Notes under the pieces: model-generated
Seen by the model: the letters and a program-made list of their open reading frames with translations, nothing else
The model's database searches: none
Told to the model about the DNA's origin: nothing
DNA from: DASUMP01 sp036277635
GTDB taxonomy: Bacteria; Actinomycetota; Acidimicrobiia; IMCC26256; PALSA-610
Direction of reading: 5' to 3'
Length of the DNA stretch: 18,238 bases
Assembly (NCBI GenBank): GCA_036277635.1
Contig: DASUMP010000137.1
Span: forward strand, 1 to 18,238
Program-made: the position numbers and the translations under genes
Shown here: piece by piece, positions 6,594-14,852 of the stretch
Layout of the letters: every line of letters begins with the position of its first letter
Position numbering within the stretch: the stretch's first letter is position 1

Positions 6594-7276
6594 GCGTCGG
6601 CCCCTTCCTCGGCGGCGGCGGGCTCACCGGGCATGGCCTCGACGTCGACCAAGCCGGGCCACGGCTTCACCTCGCGCGACAGGAGCGGGAAGTCCTTGCG
6701 CAACGGGTGCCCTTCGAACTCGGCAGGCAGGTAGAGCCGCCGCAGGCTCGGGTGACCGTCGAAGACGATGCCGTACATCTCCCAGCACTCGCGCTCGTGC
6801 CAGTCGGCACCGGGATACACCGACACCCACGACTCGGCACGCGGGTCCGCGTCGTCGACGTCGGTCTTCAACGTGACGCCGAGGTGCCGGCGCGTCGATT
6901 CCACGTGCGCGAACACTTGGAACCGTCCGGCGGAACCGGCCGCGCCGTAGGTGGTGTCGCGCGGCTGGACGGGCGCGGATGTGTCGCCGGAGCCTTCCTC
7001 GGCGAGGAGCGGCGCGGGCATCCAGTCGATCGCGGAGACGAACGAGAGGTAGTCGAAGTCGTGATGGTCGTGCAGGAACGCAGCGGTGCGGCGCCACGCG
7101 TCGGGACGGACGCGCACGACCAGGTCGTCGACCGTGGCCGCCGACTCGACGACCGCGTCGCCCAGCTCGGCTCCGAGACGCGCGAGGAGCTCCTGGTGCG
7201 CGCTCGAGAGCACGGGGCCGGACGGTTGCGGTTCCTCCGCGGCGTCGGGCGCGTCGGGGGTCTCGTCGTCAGCCAA
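6590..7276 (-). CDS. nuoC: NADH-quinone oxidoreductase subunit C, cluster 2
   Basis: 30-kDa-type Q-module scaffold subunit that packs against NuoD and NuoI. It has 228 residues and is not fused to NuoD (unlike E. coli NuoCD). The signature ERECWEMYGIVFDGHPSLRR (161-180) and the following FEGHPLRKDFPL (187-198) are textbook family motifs. The first ~20 residues are acidic and proline-rich, and a low-complexity insertion lies near 91-117. The start is TTG at 7276, overlapping the end of nuoB by 8 nt, with GGGAG 10 nt upstream. This is the only TTG start in the locus and is less certain than the others. The stop overlaps the nuoD start, indicating coupled translation. Confidence 0.95.
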   Translation of the reverse strand: MADDETPDAPDAAEEPQPSGPVLSSAHQELLARLGAELGDAVVESAATVDDLVVRVRPDAWRRTAAFLHDHHDFDYLSFVSAIDWMPAPLLAEEGSGDTSAPVQPRDTTYGAAGSAGRFQVFAHVESTRRHLGVTLKTDVDDADPRAESWVSVYPGADWHERECWEMYGIVFDGHPSLRRLYLPAEFEGHPLRKDFPLLSREVKPWPGLVDVEAMPGEPAAAEEGADA

Positions 7277-7778
7277 CGACGATCGGCTCCCAGTGCTCGC
7301 CCCGCCAGCGCTCGGAGAGGTCTTCCTCCTGGATGCGCTGCTGGAGCATCACGATCCCCTGGATGAACGCCTCCGGGCGGGGCGGGCACCCCGGCACGTA
7401 CACGTCGACGGGGATGATCTGGTCGACGCCCTTGGTGACCGAGTACGAGTCCCAGTAGGGCCCGCCGCAGTTCGCGCACGACCCCATCGAGATGACGTAC
7501 TTCGGGTCGGGCATCTGCTCGTAGAGCCGCTTGATCGACGGCGCCATCTTGTCGGTGACGGTGCCGGAGATGACGATCAGGTCGGCCTGGCGCGGGCTGG
7601 CCGGGAACGGGATCACGCCGAGGCGCATGACGTCGTAGCGGGGGCTGGCGAGGGCCGCGCCCATCTCGATCGCGCAGCACGCGAGGCCCCACTGGAACAT
7701 CCACAGCGAGTACTTGCGGCTGTAGTTCAACAGCCAGGTGAGCGGCTTGGGGACCTTTCCCGACTCGACTAGGCCCAC
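7269..7778 (-). CDS. nuoB: NADH-quinone oxidoreductase subunit B, cluster 2 (N2 cluster)
   Basis: PSST-type subunit that binds [4Fe-4S] cluster N2, the last electron carrier before quinone. It has 169 residues with the chosen start. Cluster ligands are visible as the tandem C34-C35 (GLACCAIEM), C101 (MGSCANCGG) and C131 (PGCPPRPEA). The GSCANCGGPYWD form has one extra cysteine (C104) and one residue more between the last two ligands than E. coli NuoB; this form is familiar to me from several non-proteobacterial complex I enzymes. The GTG at 7778 is preferred over an in-frame GTG at 7799 because GGAAGGGA (7787-7794) lies 8 nt upstream and MGLVESG resembles actinobacterial NuoB N-termini. It overlaps nuoA by 10 nt. 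Confidence 0.96.
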   Translation of the reverse strand: MGLVESGKVPKPLTWLLNYSRKYSLWMFQWGLACCAIEMGAALASPRYDVMRLGVIPFPASPRQADLIVISGTVTDKMAPSIKRLYEQMPDPKYVISMGSCANCGGPYWDSYSVTKGVDQIIPVDVYVPGCPPRPEAFIQGIVMLQQRIQEEDLSERWRGEHWEPIVVG

Positions 7779-8131
7779 TTCAGGAGTCCCTTCCGCCACA
7801 CGTAGGCGAGGCCGAAGAGCAGGACCCCGATGAACACCGTCATCTCCACCAGTCCGTACCAGCCGAGCCCTTCGGCGTCGATCGCCCAGGGGAAGATGAA
7901 CACCGCCTCCACGTCGAAGATGACGAAGAGCAGTGCGTAGAGGTAGTAGCGGACGTTGGCCTGGCCGAACTCACCGAACGGGTCGGAGCCCGACTCGTAG
8001 GTGACGTACTTCTCGTCTTGGGGGCGCGTCGGCCGGAGGAGTCGACCCACGCCGAGCATCGCGCCGACCATCACGAGCGCGGCCCCGACGAAGACCGCCA
8101 CGGCGAGATACTGCCTGTAGTACTCCGACAC
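7769..8131 (-). CDS. nuoA: NADH-quinone oxidoreductase subunit A, first gene of cluster 2
   Basis: Three-helix membrane subunit at the junction of the peripheral and membrane arms of complex I. It has 120 residues, the usual size. The conserved loop and TM2 residues are present: E46 in KYVTYESG, then D73 and E75 in LLFVIFDVEAVFIFPWA (E. coli Glu51, Asp79, Glu81). The GTG at 8131 is chosen because it gives the normal N-terminus (MSEYYRQYLAVAVFV) and is preceded by GGAG at 6 nt spacing. The frame stays open to a TTG at 8200, but that extension would cover the putative promoter. As the first gene after a 126-nt gap it probably opens a separate transcription unit, though read-through from cluster 1 is possible. 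Confidence 0.95.
   Translation of the reverse strand: MSEYYRQYLAVAVFVGAALVMVGAMLGVGRLLRPTRPQDEKYVTYESGSDPFGEFGQANVRYYLYALLFVIFDVEAVFIFPWAIDAEGLGWYGLVEMTVFIGVLLFGLAYVWRKGLLKWA
7787..7794 (-). promoter_or_regulatory. Shine-Dalgarno of nuoB
   Basis: GGAAGGGA on the minus strand, 8 nt before the GTG at 7778 and inside the end of nuoA. It favours 7778 over the upstream GTG at 7799 as the nuoB start. Confidence 0.6.
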
Positions 8132-8137
8132 GCGCGG

Positions 8138-8141
8138 CTCC
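8138..8141 (-). promoter_or_regulatory. Shine-Dalgarno of nuoA
   Basis: GGAG on the minus strand, 6 nt before the GTG start of nuoA at 8131. It decides this start over the upstream TTG codon at 8200. Confidence 0.65.
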
Positions 8142-8169
8142 GGAACCGGGGCCAGCCAGGGACTCGCGG

Positions 8170-8200
8170 AGTATACGCAAGCCGTTTTCCGGCGCCGCAA
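8170..8200 (-). promoter_or_regulatory. Candidate promoter for cluster 2 (upstream of nuoA)
   Basis: In the 126-nt gap between nuoN and nuoA the minus strand carries TATACT (8170-8175), one mismatch from the -10 consensus and conspicuous in such GC-rich DNA. TTGCGG (8195-8200) lies 19 nt upstream as a possible -35. The spacer is a little long and the -35 is only partial. Transcription would start about 30 nt before the nuoA start codon. No clear operator repeat is visible. Cluster 2 may therefore be expressed independently of cluster 1, but this is inferred from sequence alone. Confidence 0.45.
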
Positions 8201-8257
8201 TCCGTGCGACGAGCGATCGCGGCGGCGGAGCTCGCCGAGGAACGAGGACGAGGCGGC

Positions 8258-9754
8258 TCAGCGCGCGCCGGCGAGGAGCATCGTCGCGTCGCGGGCGAAG
8301 TCGAGCGCGGTGCCGGGCAGGACCCCCAGGGCGACGACCGCGGCGGCCGCCGCGAACAGCGCCGCGCCGGTCGCGAGGTCGAGGCCCACACGCGGTGCGT
8401 CGCTCGCGTCGGTGGTCCCGTAGAGCGCGAGCGTGATCCGCAGGTACACGAAGGCGGAGATGGCCGCGCTGAGCATCCCGACGAGCGCGAGCACGTACTG
8501 GCCCGAGTCGGTCGCGGCCGAGAACACGGCGAGCTTGGCGACGAACCCGCCGGTCAGCGGGACCCCGGCCTGGGCGAGCAGGAACAGCGTCAGCAGCCCG
8601 GCGAAGAGCGGCTCGCGCACCCCGAGCCCGCGGAAGTCGTCGAGGTCGTGGTCGTCGTCGCCGCGACGCCCGACCGCGGTGATCACCGCGAAGGCGCCCA
8701 TGATCATCAGCGCGTACACGAGCAGGTAGAAGAGCGCCGCCGCGGTGCCGTCGGCGGTCGCGGCCTGCACGCCGATCAAGACGTAGCCGGCGTGACTGAT
8801 GGACGAGTAGGCGAGCATCCGCTTCACGTCCGTCTGGCGCAGCGCAGCGATGCTCCCGACGAGGAGCGACGCGACGGCGAGCGCGTACACGGCCGGCCGC
8901 CAGTCGACCCGGTACAGGTCGAACGAGCCCACGAACACGCGCAGCAGGGCCGCGAACGCGGCAGCCTTCGTGGCCGCGGCTGCGAACGCGGCAACCGGCG
9001 TGGGGGCACCTTGGTACACGTCGGGGGTCCACATGTGGAACGGCGCCGCGGACACCTTGAACGCGAGCCCCACGAGCAGCAGGGCGAGGCCGATCATCAA
9101 CGCGCCGGAATCGAGCAGCGTGGTGCGCGCGAGGAAGTCGGCGATCCCGGTGAGCGACGTGGTACCGGTGGCGCCGTAGACGAACGCGATGCCGTAGAGG
9201 AACACCGCCGACGAGAACGCACCGAGGATGAAGTACTTGAACCCGGCCTCTTGCGACGTCGTGCGCCGACGGTCGAACGCCGCGAGCACGTAGAGCGCGA
9301 TCGACAGGATCTCGAGGGCGAGGAAGACGATCACGAGATCGTTGGCCGACGCCATCAGCGTCATGCCGGTGGCGGAGAGGAGCACCAGCGCGACGTACTC
9401 GGAGCCTTCGAGGTGCTCGCGGCGCAGGTAAGCCGCCGAGATCAGGATCGTGAGCGCAGTCGCGGCGAGGACCACCAAGCGGATGAACACCGCGAACCCG
9501 TCCACCGCCACCATGCCCGCGAGCGCTTGGTACGGCCCGTCCTCGCGCACGATGTGCCACTGCACCCAGCTGAACGCGGTCGCGACGACGAGACCGACGC
9601 CGGCGATCGCGAGTGCGCTCTCGAACACGTAGCGCCCGTGCCGGAAGATCGATCGCACGAGCACGATGAGCACGCCCGCGCCGAAGAGCGCGAGCTCGGG
9701 CGCGATCGCGTACCAGTCGACGGGCGGGGTCACGAGATCGGTCTGCGCGATCAC
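8258..9754 (-). CDS. nuoN: NADH-quinone oxidoreductase subunit N, last gene of cluster 1
   Basis: Antiporter-like membrane subunit nearest the Q module in the complex I arm. It has 498 residues and about 14 hydrophobic segments. Family residues are present: E148 in FLALEILS, K233 in GLAFKVSAAPFHMWTPDVYQ, and K407 in GVPLTGGFVAKL. The block TDVKRMLAYSSISHAGY (308-324) is typical. A short His/Asp cluster (RRGDDDHDLDD, 363-373) sits in a loop. The ATG at 9754 overlaps the nuoM stop (ATGA). The 126 nt after its stop contain no stem followed by a T-run, so where cluster 1 transcription ends is not evident from the sequence. Confidence 0.97.
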   Translation of the reverse strand: MIAQTDLVTPPVDWYAIAPELALFGAGVLIVLVRSIFRHGRYVFESALAIAGVGLVVATAFSWVQWHIVREDGPYQALAGMVAVDGFAVFIRLVVLAATALTILISAAYLRREHLEGSEYVALVLLSATGMTLMASANDLVIVFLALEILSIALYVLAAFDRRRTTSQEAGFKYFILGAFSSAVFLYGIAFVYGATGTTSLTGIADFLARTTLLDSGALMIGLALLLVGLAFKVSAAPFHMWTPDVYQGAPTPVAAFAAAATKAAAFAALLRVFVGSFDLYRVDWRPAVYALAVASLLVGSIAALRQTDVKRMLAYSSISHAGYVLIGVQAATADGTAAALFYLLVYALMIMGAFAVITAVGRRGDDDHDLDDFRGLGVREPLFAGLLTLFLLAQAGVPLTGGFVAKLAVFSAATDSGQYVLALVGMLSAAISAFVYLRITLALYGTTDASDAPRVGLDLATGAALFAAAAAVVALGVLPGTALDFARDATMLLAGAR

Positions 9755-11379
9755 TCGTGCTCCTCGCCGTCGGCGTCACCGGCGTCGTGGTCGGTCGGTC
9801 CCGACGGAGCGGTGCGCACGATCTCGGGGTGCTCGAAGTCGCTGCGCTCCTCGACGTGCGCCACGAGGCTCCGCACCGACGGTTCGAGGCGGTCGAGCAC
9901 GGGCGCGGGATGGAAGCCGAGGAACAGCGAGAGGCCGAGGAGCGGTACGACGGTCGCGAGCTCGCGCACGGTGAGATCGGGCAGGTGCGCGTTCTCCTCG
10001 CTCGGCTCGCCGGTGAAGGCGCGCTGCACCGCCCAGAGCAGGTACAGCGCGGCGAGGATCACGCCCGACGCCGCGACGACCGCGTACCAGCGTCCCGACA
10101 GGAACGCACCGAGGAGCGCCAGGAACTCGCCGACGAACCCCGAGAACCCCGGAAGGCCGATCGACGCGAACGCGGCGGCGACGAACAACCCACCGAGCAC
10201 CGGGACGCTCTTCCACAGACCACCGAAGTCGGCGATCGCGCGCGTGTGGCGCCGGTCGTAGAGCATCCCCACGAGAAGGAACAGCGCGCCCGTCGTGAGG
10301 CCGTGGCTCAACATCGTGAACAGACCGCCGGACACGCCTTGGTGGGTCAGCGCGAAGGTGCCCAGGACGACGAACCCGAGGTGTGCGACCGACGAGTACG
10401 CGATCAAGCGCTTGAGGTCGGGTTGCATCGTCGCCACGACCGCGCCGTAGACGATCCCGATGACGGCGAGCACGAACATGACCGGCGCGAAGTCGACCGC
10501 GGCCTGCGGGAACATCGGGACCGCGAAGCGCAAGAAGCCGTACGTGCCCATCTTGAGGAGCACGCCGGCGAGCACGACCGAACCCGCGGTGGGCGCCTCG
10601 GTGTGCGCGTCGGGGAGCCAGGTGTGGAACGGGAAGAGCGGCACCTTGACCGCGAAGCCGATCGCGAAGGCCACGAACAACCACCGCGCGGTCCCGACCG
10701 ACATCACCCCTTCGGACGACGCCCAGTCGACGAGCGTGGCGACGTCGAAGGTGAGGTCGTTGCCCGCGCGCTGGTGCAGGAACACGACCGCGAGGATCCC
10801 GGCGAACAAGAACGCCGAGCCCGCCATCGTGTAGATGAAGAACTTCATCGCGGCGTACGCGCGGTTGCCGTAGCCCCAGCCGGCGATGATGAAGTACATC
10901 GGGACGAGCACGAACTCGAAGAAGATGAAGAACAGCAGCAGGTCGAGGGCGAGGAACACCCCGATCACGGCGGCTTCGAGGACGAGCATCCACACGGTGA
11001 ACGCCTTGATGTTCTCGACCTTCGCCGACGCCAACAAGCCGATCGGCACGAGGAGCGCGGTGAGGGCGACCATGAACAGGCTGATGCCGTCGACGCCGAG
11101 CTTCCAATGGACGCCGAACGTGCCGATCCAGTCGTAGGACTCGGTGAGGTGCTCCTGGTAGCCGGAGACCTGCGGGTCGAAGTCGGCGAGCAGGAAGATC
11201 GCGAGACCGAGCGTCGCCGCGCTGGCGAGGTACCCGACGACGCGCGCGTACTCGGGCCGTCGGGTCGGCATCACCAACGCCAGGAGCGCACCGACGAACG
11301 GCGTGACGACGAGAGCGGTCAGAAGCGGGAACCCCCCGGTGTCGACGTGGGAAGCGGCGGCCCCGAGCGAGGTGATCAC
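9751..11379 (-). CDS. nuoM: NADH-quinone oxidoreductase subunit M, cluster 1
   Basis: Antiporter-like proton-translocating subunit of the membrane arm. It has 542 residues. E155 in FFIFFEFVLVPMYF, K245 in FAVKVPLFPFHTWLPDAHTE and E418 in GFSGFVGEFLALLG are the expected TM5, TM7 and TM12 charges. The block MQPDLKRLIAYSSVAHLGF (318-336) is conserved. The last ~30 residues form a hydrophilic, acidic tail (DHDAGDADGEEHE at the end). The GTG at 11379 overlaps the nuoL stop (GTGA); the GTG one codon earlier (11382) is an alternative. It is clearly divergent from the cluster 2 NuoM, which shares the motifs but little else. Confidence 0.97.
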   Translation of the reverse strand: MITSLGAAASHVDTGGFPLLTALVVTPFVGALLALVMPTRRPEYARVVGYLASAATLGLAIFLLADFDPQVSGYQEHLTESYDWIGTFGVHWKLGVDGISLFMVALTALLVPIGLLASAKVENIKAFTVWMLVLEAAVIGVFLALDLLLFFIFFEFVLVPMYFIIAGWGYGNRAYAAMKFFIYTMAGSAFLFAGILAVVFLHQRAGNDLTFDVATLVDWASSEGVMSVGTARWLFVAFAIGFAVKVPLFPFHTWLPDAHTEAPTAGSVVLAGVLLKMGTYGFLRFAVPMFPQAAVDFAPVMFVLAVIGIVYGAVVATMQPDLKRLIAYSSVAHLGFVVLGTFALTHQGVSGGLFTMLSHGLTTGALFLLVGMLYDRRHTRAIADFGGLWKSVPVLGGLFVAAAFASIGLPGFSGFVGEFLALLGAFLSGRWYAVVAASGVILAALYLLWAVQRAFTGEPSEENAHLPDLTVRELATVVPLLGLSLFLGFHPAPVLDRLEPSVRSLVAHVEERSDFEHPEIVRTAPSGPTDHDAGDADGEEHE

Positions 11380-13385
11380 CACATCCCCCGGGTGCCGAAC
11401 CACGCCAACAACACGACCGTGCCGAACACGAGCCCGAGCGCGTAGTTGCGCACGTAGCCGGTCTGGATTCGACGCAGACCGCTGCTCAGGACGCGGAAGC
11501 CTGCGGCGACGCCGTTGACCGCGCCGTCGACCCCGCGCGCGTCGACGTCGTCGGCGAGGACGGCGGCCGCGCGGCGACCCGGGCCGGCGACGCCCGCCGC
11601 GAGCGCGTCGTCGAGGTAGTAGGCGTGCTCGAGCACCGGGGCCGCGGCTCCCAGGCGACGCACGCCGGGATCGGTGCCGTCGGGTTCGAGGCCACGGCGG
11701 TACAGCGCGCGCGCCGCGGCGATGCCGGTCAACGCGATCGCGAGCGCCACGAGCGACAGGAGCGTGCCGGCGAGGAACGACGTGGGGTGGATCTCCTCCA
11801 CGTCGGCGAACACCGGGTGCAGCCACTCGGTGAGCAGCTCGAATCCTTCGTCGGCGAAGGGCAGGTTGAGGAAGCCGCCCGTCGCGGCGAGCAGCGCGAG
11901 CGCCGCGAGGGGCAACGTCATCGTCCACGGTGACTCGTGGGGCTCGCCGGCCGCGCCCGCGTGGTGCGCCGGTACCGCCTCGGCGAGGGGCTCGTCGTCG
12001 GCACCCCCGGACACGACGAGCGGCGGCGTCGAGCCGTCGCGCCAACGCGCCGGTTCGGCGAACACCAAGCGCAGCTGGCGCGTCATGTAGAAGGCCGTGA
12101 GGAACGCGGTCACCGTGCCGAGGACCCACAGCGCGTACTGGCCGTCGAACCACACCTTGGCGAGGATCTCGTCCTTCGACCAGAACCCCGAGAACGGGAA
12201 CACACCCGCGATCGACAGCCAGCCGACGACGAAGACCGCGCCCGTGATCGGCATGTAGCGGCGGAGGCCGCCCATGCGGCGCATGTCTTGTTCGTCGTGC
12301 AGGCCGTGGATGACCGAGCCCGCTGCGAGGAAGAGCAACGCCTTGAAGAACGCGTGCGTGACCATGTGGAACAGTGCGGCGCCGTAAGCCCCCACGCCGA
12401 GCGCCAGGAACATGTAGCCGAGCTGGCTGATCGTGGAGTAGGCGAGCACCCGCTTGATGTCGTTCTGCACGAGGGCCACGGTCGCCGCGAACAACGCCGT
12501 GATCACGCCGACCCAGGCGACGGTCGTCGCGGCCGCGTCCGACATCTCGAAGAACACGTGGGCTCGCGCAACGAGGAACACGCCGGCGGTGACCATCGTC
12601 GCCGCGTGGATCAACGCGGAGACCGGGGTGGGACCTTCCATCGCGTCGGGGAGCCACACGTGCAACGGCAGCTGCGCGCTCTTGCCGACCGCGCCGACGA
12701 ACAAGAGCAATGCGATCGCCGTGGCGGAACCGCGCGCCGCCTGCGCGCCGTCGCCGAGTGCGGCGTAGTCGAGGGTGCCGAGCTTCTCGAAGATCAGGAA
12801 CATCGCGAGCATGAACCCGAAGTCGCCGACCCGGTTCGTGATGAACGCCTTCTTGCCCGCGACCGCCGCGGTGTTCCGCTCGAACCAGAACGAGATCAGC
12901 AAGTAGGAGCACAACCCGACGCCTTCCCACCCGAGGAAGGTCACGAGGAAGCTGTTGCCGAGGACGAGCACGAGCATCGACGCCGCGAAGAGGTTCAGGT
13001 AGGCGAAGAAGCGCGAGAACCGGGCGTCGCCGTGCATGTAGCCGATCGAGTACAGGTGGATGAGCGTGCCGACCCCGGTGACGAACAGGATCATCGTCAC
13101 CGACAACGGGTCGACGAGGAACCGCAGGTCGACCGCGAACCCGCCCGCCTCGATCCACGTGTAGCCCTGCGAGACCACGGCGCGCTCTTCCTCGTCGAGG
13201 CCGAGCAGCGCCACGAACGCGACGACCGAACCGACGAACGCGAGCGCCATCAGCGCGGTCGCCAGCCAGCCGGCCGTCGGCTCGCCGAGCCGGCGTCCGA
13301 AGAGGAGCAGCACCACCGCACCCGCGGCGGGCAGCGCGGGGATGATCCAGATCAGCTCGAGGAGGTCGTGCGCGTCCACCGTCAC
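11376..13385 (-). CDS. nuoL: NADH-quinone oxidoreductase subunit L, cluster 1
   Basis: Distal antiporter-like subunit with the long lateral helix of complex I. It has 669 residues. Channel residues are present: E154 in LGWEGVGLCSY, K235 in GAVGKSAQLPLHVWLPDAM, K348 in HAFFKALLFL and K404 in FWSKDEIL. The GPTPVSALIHAATM block is at 251-264. The C-terminus keeps LEHAYYLDDAL and RRIQTGYVRNYALG, the end of the lateral helix and the last TM. The corresponding hydrophilic loop (near 470-500) has far fewer histidines than in the cluster 2 paralogue. The GTG at 13385 overlaps the nuoK stop (GTGA). The frame remains open well upstream, but that part is nuoK and nuoJ read out of frame. Confidence 0.97.
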   Translation of the reverse strand: MTVDAHDLLELIWIIPALPAAGAVVLLLFGRRLGEPTAGWLATALMALAFVGSVVAFVALLGLDEEERAVVSQGYTWIEAGGFAVDLRFLVDPLSVTMILFVTGVGTLIHLYSIGYMHGDARFSRFFAYLNLFAASMLVLVLGNSFLVTFLGWEGVGLCSYLLISFWFERNTAAVAGKKAFITNRVGDFGFMLAMFLIFEKLGTLDYAALGDGAQAARGSATAIALLLFVGAVGKSAQLPLHVWLPDAMEGPTPVSALIHAATMVTAGVFLVARAHVFFEMSDAAATTVAWVGVITALFAATVALVQNDIKRVLAYSTISQLGYMFLALGVGAYGAALFHMVTHAFFKALLFLAAGSVIHGLHDEQDMRRMGGLRRYMPITGAVFVVGWLSIAGVFPFSGFWSKDEILAKVWFDGQYALWVLGTVTAFLTAFYMTRQLRLVFAEPARWRDGSTPPLVVSGGADDEPLAEAVPAHHAGAAGEPHESPWTMTLPLAALALLAATGGFLNLPFADEGFELLTEWLHPVFADVEEIHPTSFLAGTLLSLVALAIALTGIAAARALYRRGLEPDGTDPGVRRLGAAAPVLEHAYYLDDALAAGVAGPGRRAAAVLADDVDARGVDGAVNGVAAGFRVLSSGLRRIQTGYVRNYALGLVFGTVVLLAWFGTRGMW

Positions 13386-13687
13386 CCCTCGAGCGCGTGG
13401 ATGTCGTCGGCCGTCACGCCCTGACGGCGGCGGAAGATCGCCACGATGATCGCCAGCCCGACGGCGACTTCGGCCGCGGCGACCACCAGGGTGAAGAACA
13501 CGATCACCTGCCCGCCGATGTCGTCGAGCGCCTTCGCGAACGTGACGAAGGTGAGGTTCGCGGCGTTGAGCATGAGCTCGACGCACATGAACATCACGAG
13601 CGTGTTGCGCCGGACGAGCAGGCCGACCGCGCCGATCGTGAACAGCATCGCGGCGAGCACGAGGTAATAGGAGGGCGTGATCTCCAT
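13382..13687 (-). CDS. nuoK: NADH-quinone oxidoreductase subunit K, cluster 1
   Basis: Three-helix MrpC-like membrane subunit of 101 residues. E37 (MCVELMLNAAN) and E73 (VVAAAEVAVGLAI) match the two essential membrane glutamates of E. coli NuoK. The N-terminus MEITPSYYLVLAAMLFTIG is typical for actinobacteria. The ATG at 13687 is chosen, overlapping the nuoJ stop by one base (TGATG); a GTG directly before it (13690) is also possible. GAGGG lies 9 nt upstream of the ATG. The stop overlaps the nuoL start. Confidence 0.96.
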   Translation of the reverse strand: MEITPSYYLVLAAMLFTIGAVGLLVRRNTLVMFMCVELMLNAANLTFVTFAKALDDIGGQVIVFFTLVVAAAEVAVGLAIIVAIFRRRQGVTADDIHALEG

Positions 13688-14232
13688 CACGAACCGCCCT
13701 CGGGCGCGCGGTCGGTCGGGACCGGACGGCTGCGCCGTGCGAGCACGACGCCACCCACCACGGCGATCACGAGCAGCACCGCGGTGATCTCGAACGCCCA
13801 GATGAAGTCGGTGAACAAGCTGCGGGCGAGCGTCTCGACGTTGCCGGTGCGCGCGTCGTCGAGCGGTCCGCGCACGGAATGCTCACCGGTCGCCCACTCG
13901 TTGCCGGCCAGCGCGACCACCTCGACGAGGAGCAGCACCCCGAGCCCGACGGCGATCGGACGTTGCAGCGGGAGGGGTTCGCGCAGCGACTCTTCGCGGT
14001 CGACGCCGAGCAGCGTGATCACGAACACGAAGAGCACGACGACGGCTCCCGCGTACACCACGATCTGGATGATCGCGACCAGGTCGGCGTCCTGCATCAG
14101 GAAGAAGACCGCCATCGTCACCAACGTGACGAGGAGGAAGAGCACGGCGTGGACCGGATTGCGCGCGAGCACGACGCCGAGCGCACCGGCCAGCGCGAGC
14201 GCGGCGCACGTGAAGAACAGCACGGCTTCCAT
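13687..14232 (-). CDS. nuoJ: NADH-quinone oxidoreductase subunit J, cluster 1
   Basis: Five-helix membrane subunit of complex I, 181 residues. The core AIIQIVVYAGAVVVLFVFVI (about 58-78) is the family signature, and a hydrophilic segment (near 115-140) precedes the last helix, as usual. The C-terminus is a basic and polar tail after VVGGVVLARR. The ATG at 14232 overlaps the nuoI stop by one base (TGATG). It is longer than its cluster 2 paralogue (165 residues), mainly in the loop before the last helix. Confidence 0.96.
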   Translation of the reverse strand: MEAVLFFTCAALALAGALGVVLARNPVHAVLFLLVTLVTMAVFFLMQDADLVAIIQIVVYAGAVVVLFVFVITLLGVDREESLREPLPLQRPIAVGLGVLLLVEVVALAGNEWATGEHSVRGPLDDARTGNVETLARSLFTDFIWAFEITAVLLVIAVVGGVVLARRSRPVPTDRAPEGGS

Positions 14233-14852
14233 CAGGCGGACGGACCTTCCGCGCCGTCGGGAACATCCGCGTCCTGCGCGGGTTGCGCGGCCCGGACGCC
14301 GAAACCGAGCTCGCCCGACCACAGCACCCGACCCGTGTAGTCGGCGCGCCCGCCCGGAGCGGTCGCGCGCATCCATTCGCTCGTGTGGTCGTCTTCGTCG
14401 CCCGACCACAGCTCCCACGGCTGTCGGCGGGCGCGCCCGTCATCGCCGACGAGCAGCTGATCCTTCGTGTAGATCGCGTCGGCGCGGTCGACGAACGAGA
14501 ACTCGAACAGCTTGGTCTCGGTGATCGCTTCGGTCGGGCAGGCCTCGACGCAGAGGTCGCAGTGGATGCAGCGCAGGTAGTTGATCTCGTAGACGAAGCC
14601 GTAGCGTTCGCCGGGCGACACCGGGTCGTCGGGCGGGTTGTCGGCGCCGCGCACGTAGATGCAGCGCGCCGGGCACACGCCGGCGCACAGCTCGCAGCCG
14701 ATGCACTTCTCCATGCCGTCCTCGTAGCGGTTGAGGACGTGCCGACCGTGCCGGCGCACCGGGTAGTCGCGTGTCTCGTGGGGGAACTGCGTGGTGAGGC
14801 GCGGCCGGAACATCTGCCGGAAGGTGACGCCGAAGCCCGAGAAGCGACCCAT
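14232..14852 (-). CDS. nuoI: NADH-quinone oxidoreductase subunit I, cluster 1 (two [4Fe-4S])
   Basis: Ferredoxin-like subunit holding clusters N6a and N6b, between the NuoG chain and N2. It has 206 residues. The two CxxCxxCxxxCP motifs use C50, C53, C56, C60 and C95, C98, C101, C105. The N-terminal FRQMFRPRLTTQFPHE is the conserved helix and following strand. The loop between the motifs (67-89) is acidic (D71, D75, D76, E82, E89). The C-terminal ~55 residues after the ferredoxin fold form a hydrophilic, Ala/Asp/Gly-rich tail missing from the cluster 2 copy. The ATG at 14852 overlaps the nuoH stop (TGATG), and GAGGAG lies 8 nt upstream. Confidence 0.97.
   Translation of the reverse strand: MGRFSGFGVTFRQMFRPRLTTQFPHETRDYPVRRHGRHVLNRYEDGMEKCIGCELCAGVCPARCIYVRGADNPPDDPVSPGERYGFVYEINYLRCIHCDLCVEACPTEAITETKLFEFSFVDRADAIYTKDQLLVGDDGRARRQPWELWSGDEDDHTSEWMRATAPGGRADYTGRVLWSGELGFGVRAAQPAQDADVPDGAEGPSA

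Larger units (their letters stand above)
8132..8257. other. 126-nt gap between cluster 1 and cluster 2
   Basis: This is the longest gene-free stretch in the window. It holds the nuoA ribosome binding site and the candidate promoter at 8170-8200. Near the nuoN stop there is an imperfect palindrome around GAGCTC (about 8226-8238) and a GCGATCGC site, but no T-run, so no intrinsic terminator is evident. Nothing suggests a small gene or an RNA element. Confidence 0.6.

Noticed and set aside
7769..8200. Longer NuoA starting at a TTG at 8200
   Set aside because: The extra 23 residues are not NuoA-like, would overlap the candidate promoter, and the GTG at 8131 has a good Shine-Dalgarno and gives the usual 120-residue protein.
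8222..8260. Possible terminator after nuoN
   Set aside because: Only an imperfect GGCG...CGCC palindrome around GAGCTC, with no T-run; not enough for an intrinsic terminator.
8018..13424. Several plus-strand open frames of 490-750 codons opposite cluster 1 nuoN, nuoM and nuoL
   Set aside because: Same codon-bias artefact; low-complexity charged translation, no ribosome binding logic, fully covered by conserved genes on the other strand.
13386..13754. N-terminal extension of cluster 1 NuoL into the upstream frame
   Set aside because: The extension is nuoK/nuoJ sequence read in another frame; the GTG overlapping the nuoK stop gives the normal N-terminus.
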